This document shows positions 63,986-64,000 of a stretch of 64,000 nt of DNA, piece by piece. Numbering within the stretch: position 1 is the first letter of the stretch; each line of letters starts with the position of its first letter. The translations under genes were made by a program, and so were the position numbers. Under the pieces are notes generated by a model. That model was not told the DNA's origin and searched no databases. It was given only the letters and a program-made list of their open reading frames with translations. Source of the stretch: Limnanthes douglasii subsp. nivea (taxonomy: Eukaryota > Streptophyta > Magnoliopsida > Brassicales > Limnanthaceae); NCBI GenBank assembly GCA_036936605.1, contig JAUPFV010000003.1, positions 109,067,278 through 109,131,277 of the forward strand, read 5' to 3'.

Positions 63986-64000
63986 TAACCAACATTTTTT

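Noticed and set aside
1..64000. tRNA or rRNA genes, CRISPR arrays, riboswitches
   Set aside because: None seen; tRNA-like strings are only retrotransposon primer sites, and regular repeats are microsatellites, LTRs or short tandem arrays.

Overview
This window reads as plant nuclear DNA, most likely from a eudicot with a repeat-rich genome. It is AT-rich with low gene density. It carries gypsy and copia LTR retrotransposons with tRNA-type primer sites, LINEs ending in an RNase H domain, a hAT-type inverted-repeat element, TRIM-like mini-LTR elements, a CC-NBS resistance-gene fragment, and a small intron-containing secreted cysteine-rich peptide gene. I cannot name the species. Nearly every reading frame is a decayed transposon relic. 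All domain names rest on motifs read by eye; no database search was possible.

Layout. 1-1430: AT-rich, nothing recognisable. 1.43-4.23 kb: minus-strand LINE relic (LINE-A). 4.23-14.15 kb: gypsy element A (plus strand, Tat-like), with a reverse-oriented extra gene between pol and the 3' LTR. 14.18-30.97 kb: a much older gypsy element C (minus strand), inferred from two diverged LTR-like repeats. It contains a TRIM (14.7-15.5), a mini gypsy derivative (16.4-17.7), its own antisense gene in two pieces (18.4-19.8 and 24.5-25.4), and a chimeric insertion (19.8-24.5) in which copia gag-protease is followed by a piece of an hnRNP/RRM gene and a CC-NB-ARC fragment. 31.18-31.34 kb: second exon of a cysteine-rich peptide (CRP) gene. 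31.4-48.9 kb: LINE-B (minus strand), split by a reverse solo LTR (32.7-33.1) and by complete gypsy element B (34119-45139, target duplication GTGAT). Element B is itself split by a hAT-type element (38004-39327). 49.3-55 kb: copia element D (minus strand), split by a complete small LTR element E (53565-54773). 56.6 kb: first-exon and intron remnant of a CRP gene. 56.85-57.5 kb: possible non-autonomous DNA transposon. 59.11-59.46 kb: the one apparently intact host gene, a two-exon CRP gene with a TATA box. 61.1-63.5 kb: a further antisense-type gene, probably from another gypsy element lying beyond the window. 63.65-63.98 kb: 66-67 bp tandem repeat.

How the parts relate. A, B and the solo LTR are one family. 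They share LTR sequence, a primer site of the form TGGYGACCACAGTGGGA, post-pol sequence and a reverse-strand gene. That gene has a conserved intron, a region resembling the plant Transposase_28 family (PF04195) and a coiled-coil/acidic C-terminus. Diverged relatives of it occur in element C and at 61-63.5 kb, so four copies are visible. The most notable host-side observation is that the CRP exon 2 at 31 kb and the exon 1 remnant at 56.6 kb are collinear halves of the intact CRP gene at 59 kb. This suggests that about 25 kb of nested transposons landed in the intron of one member of a tandem pair.
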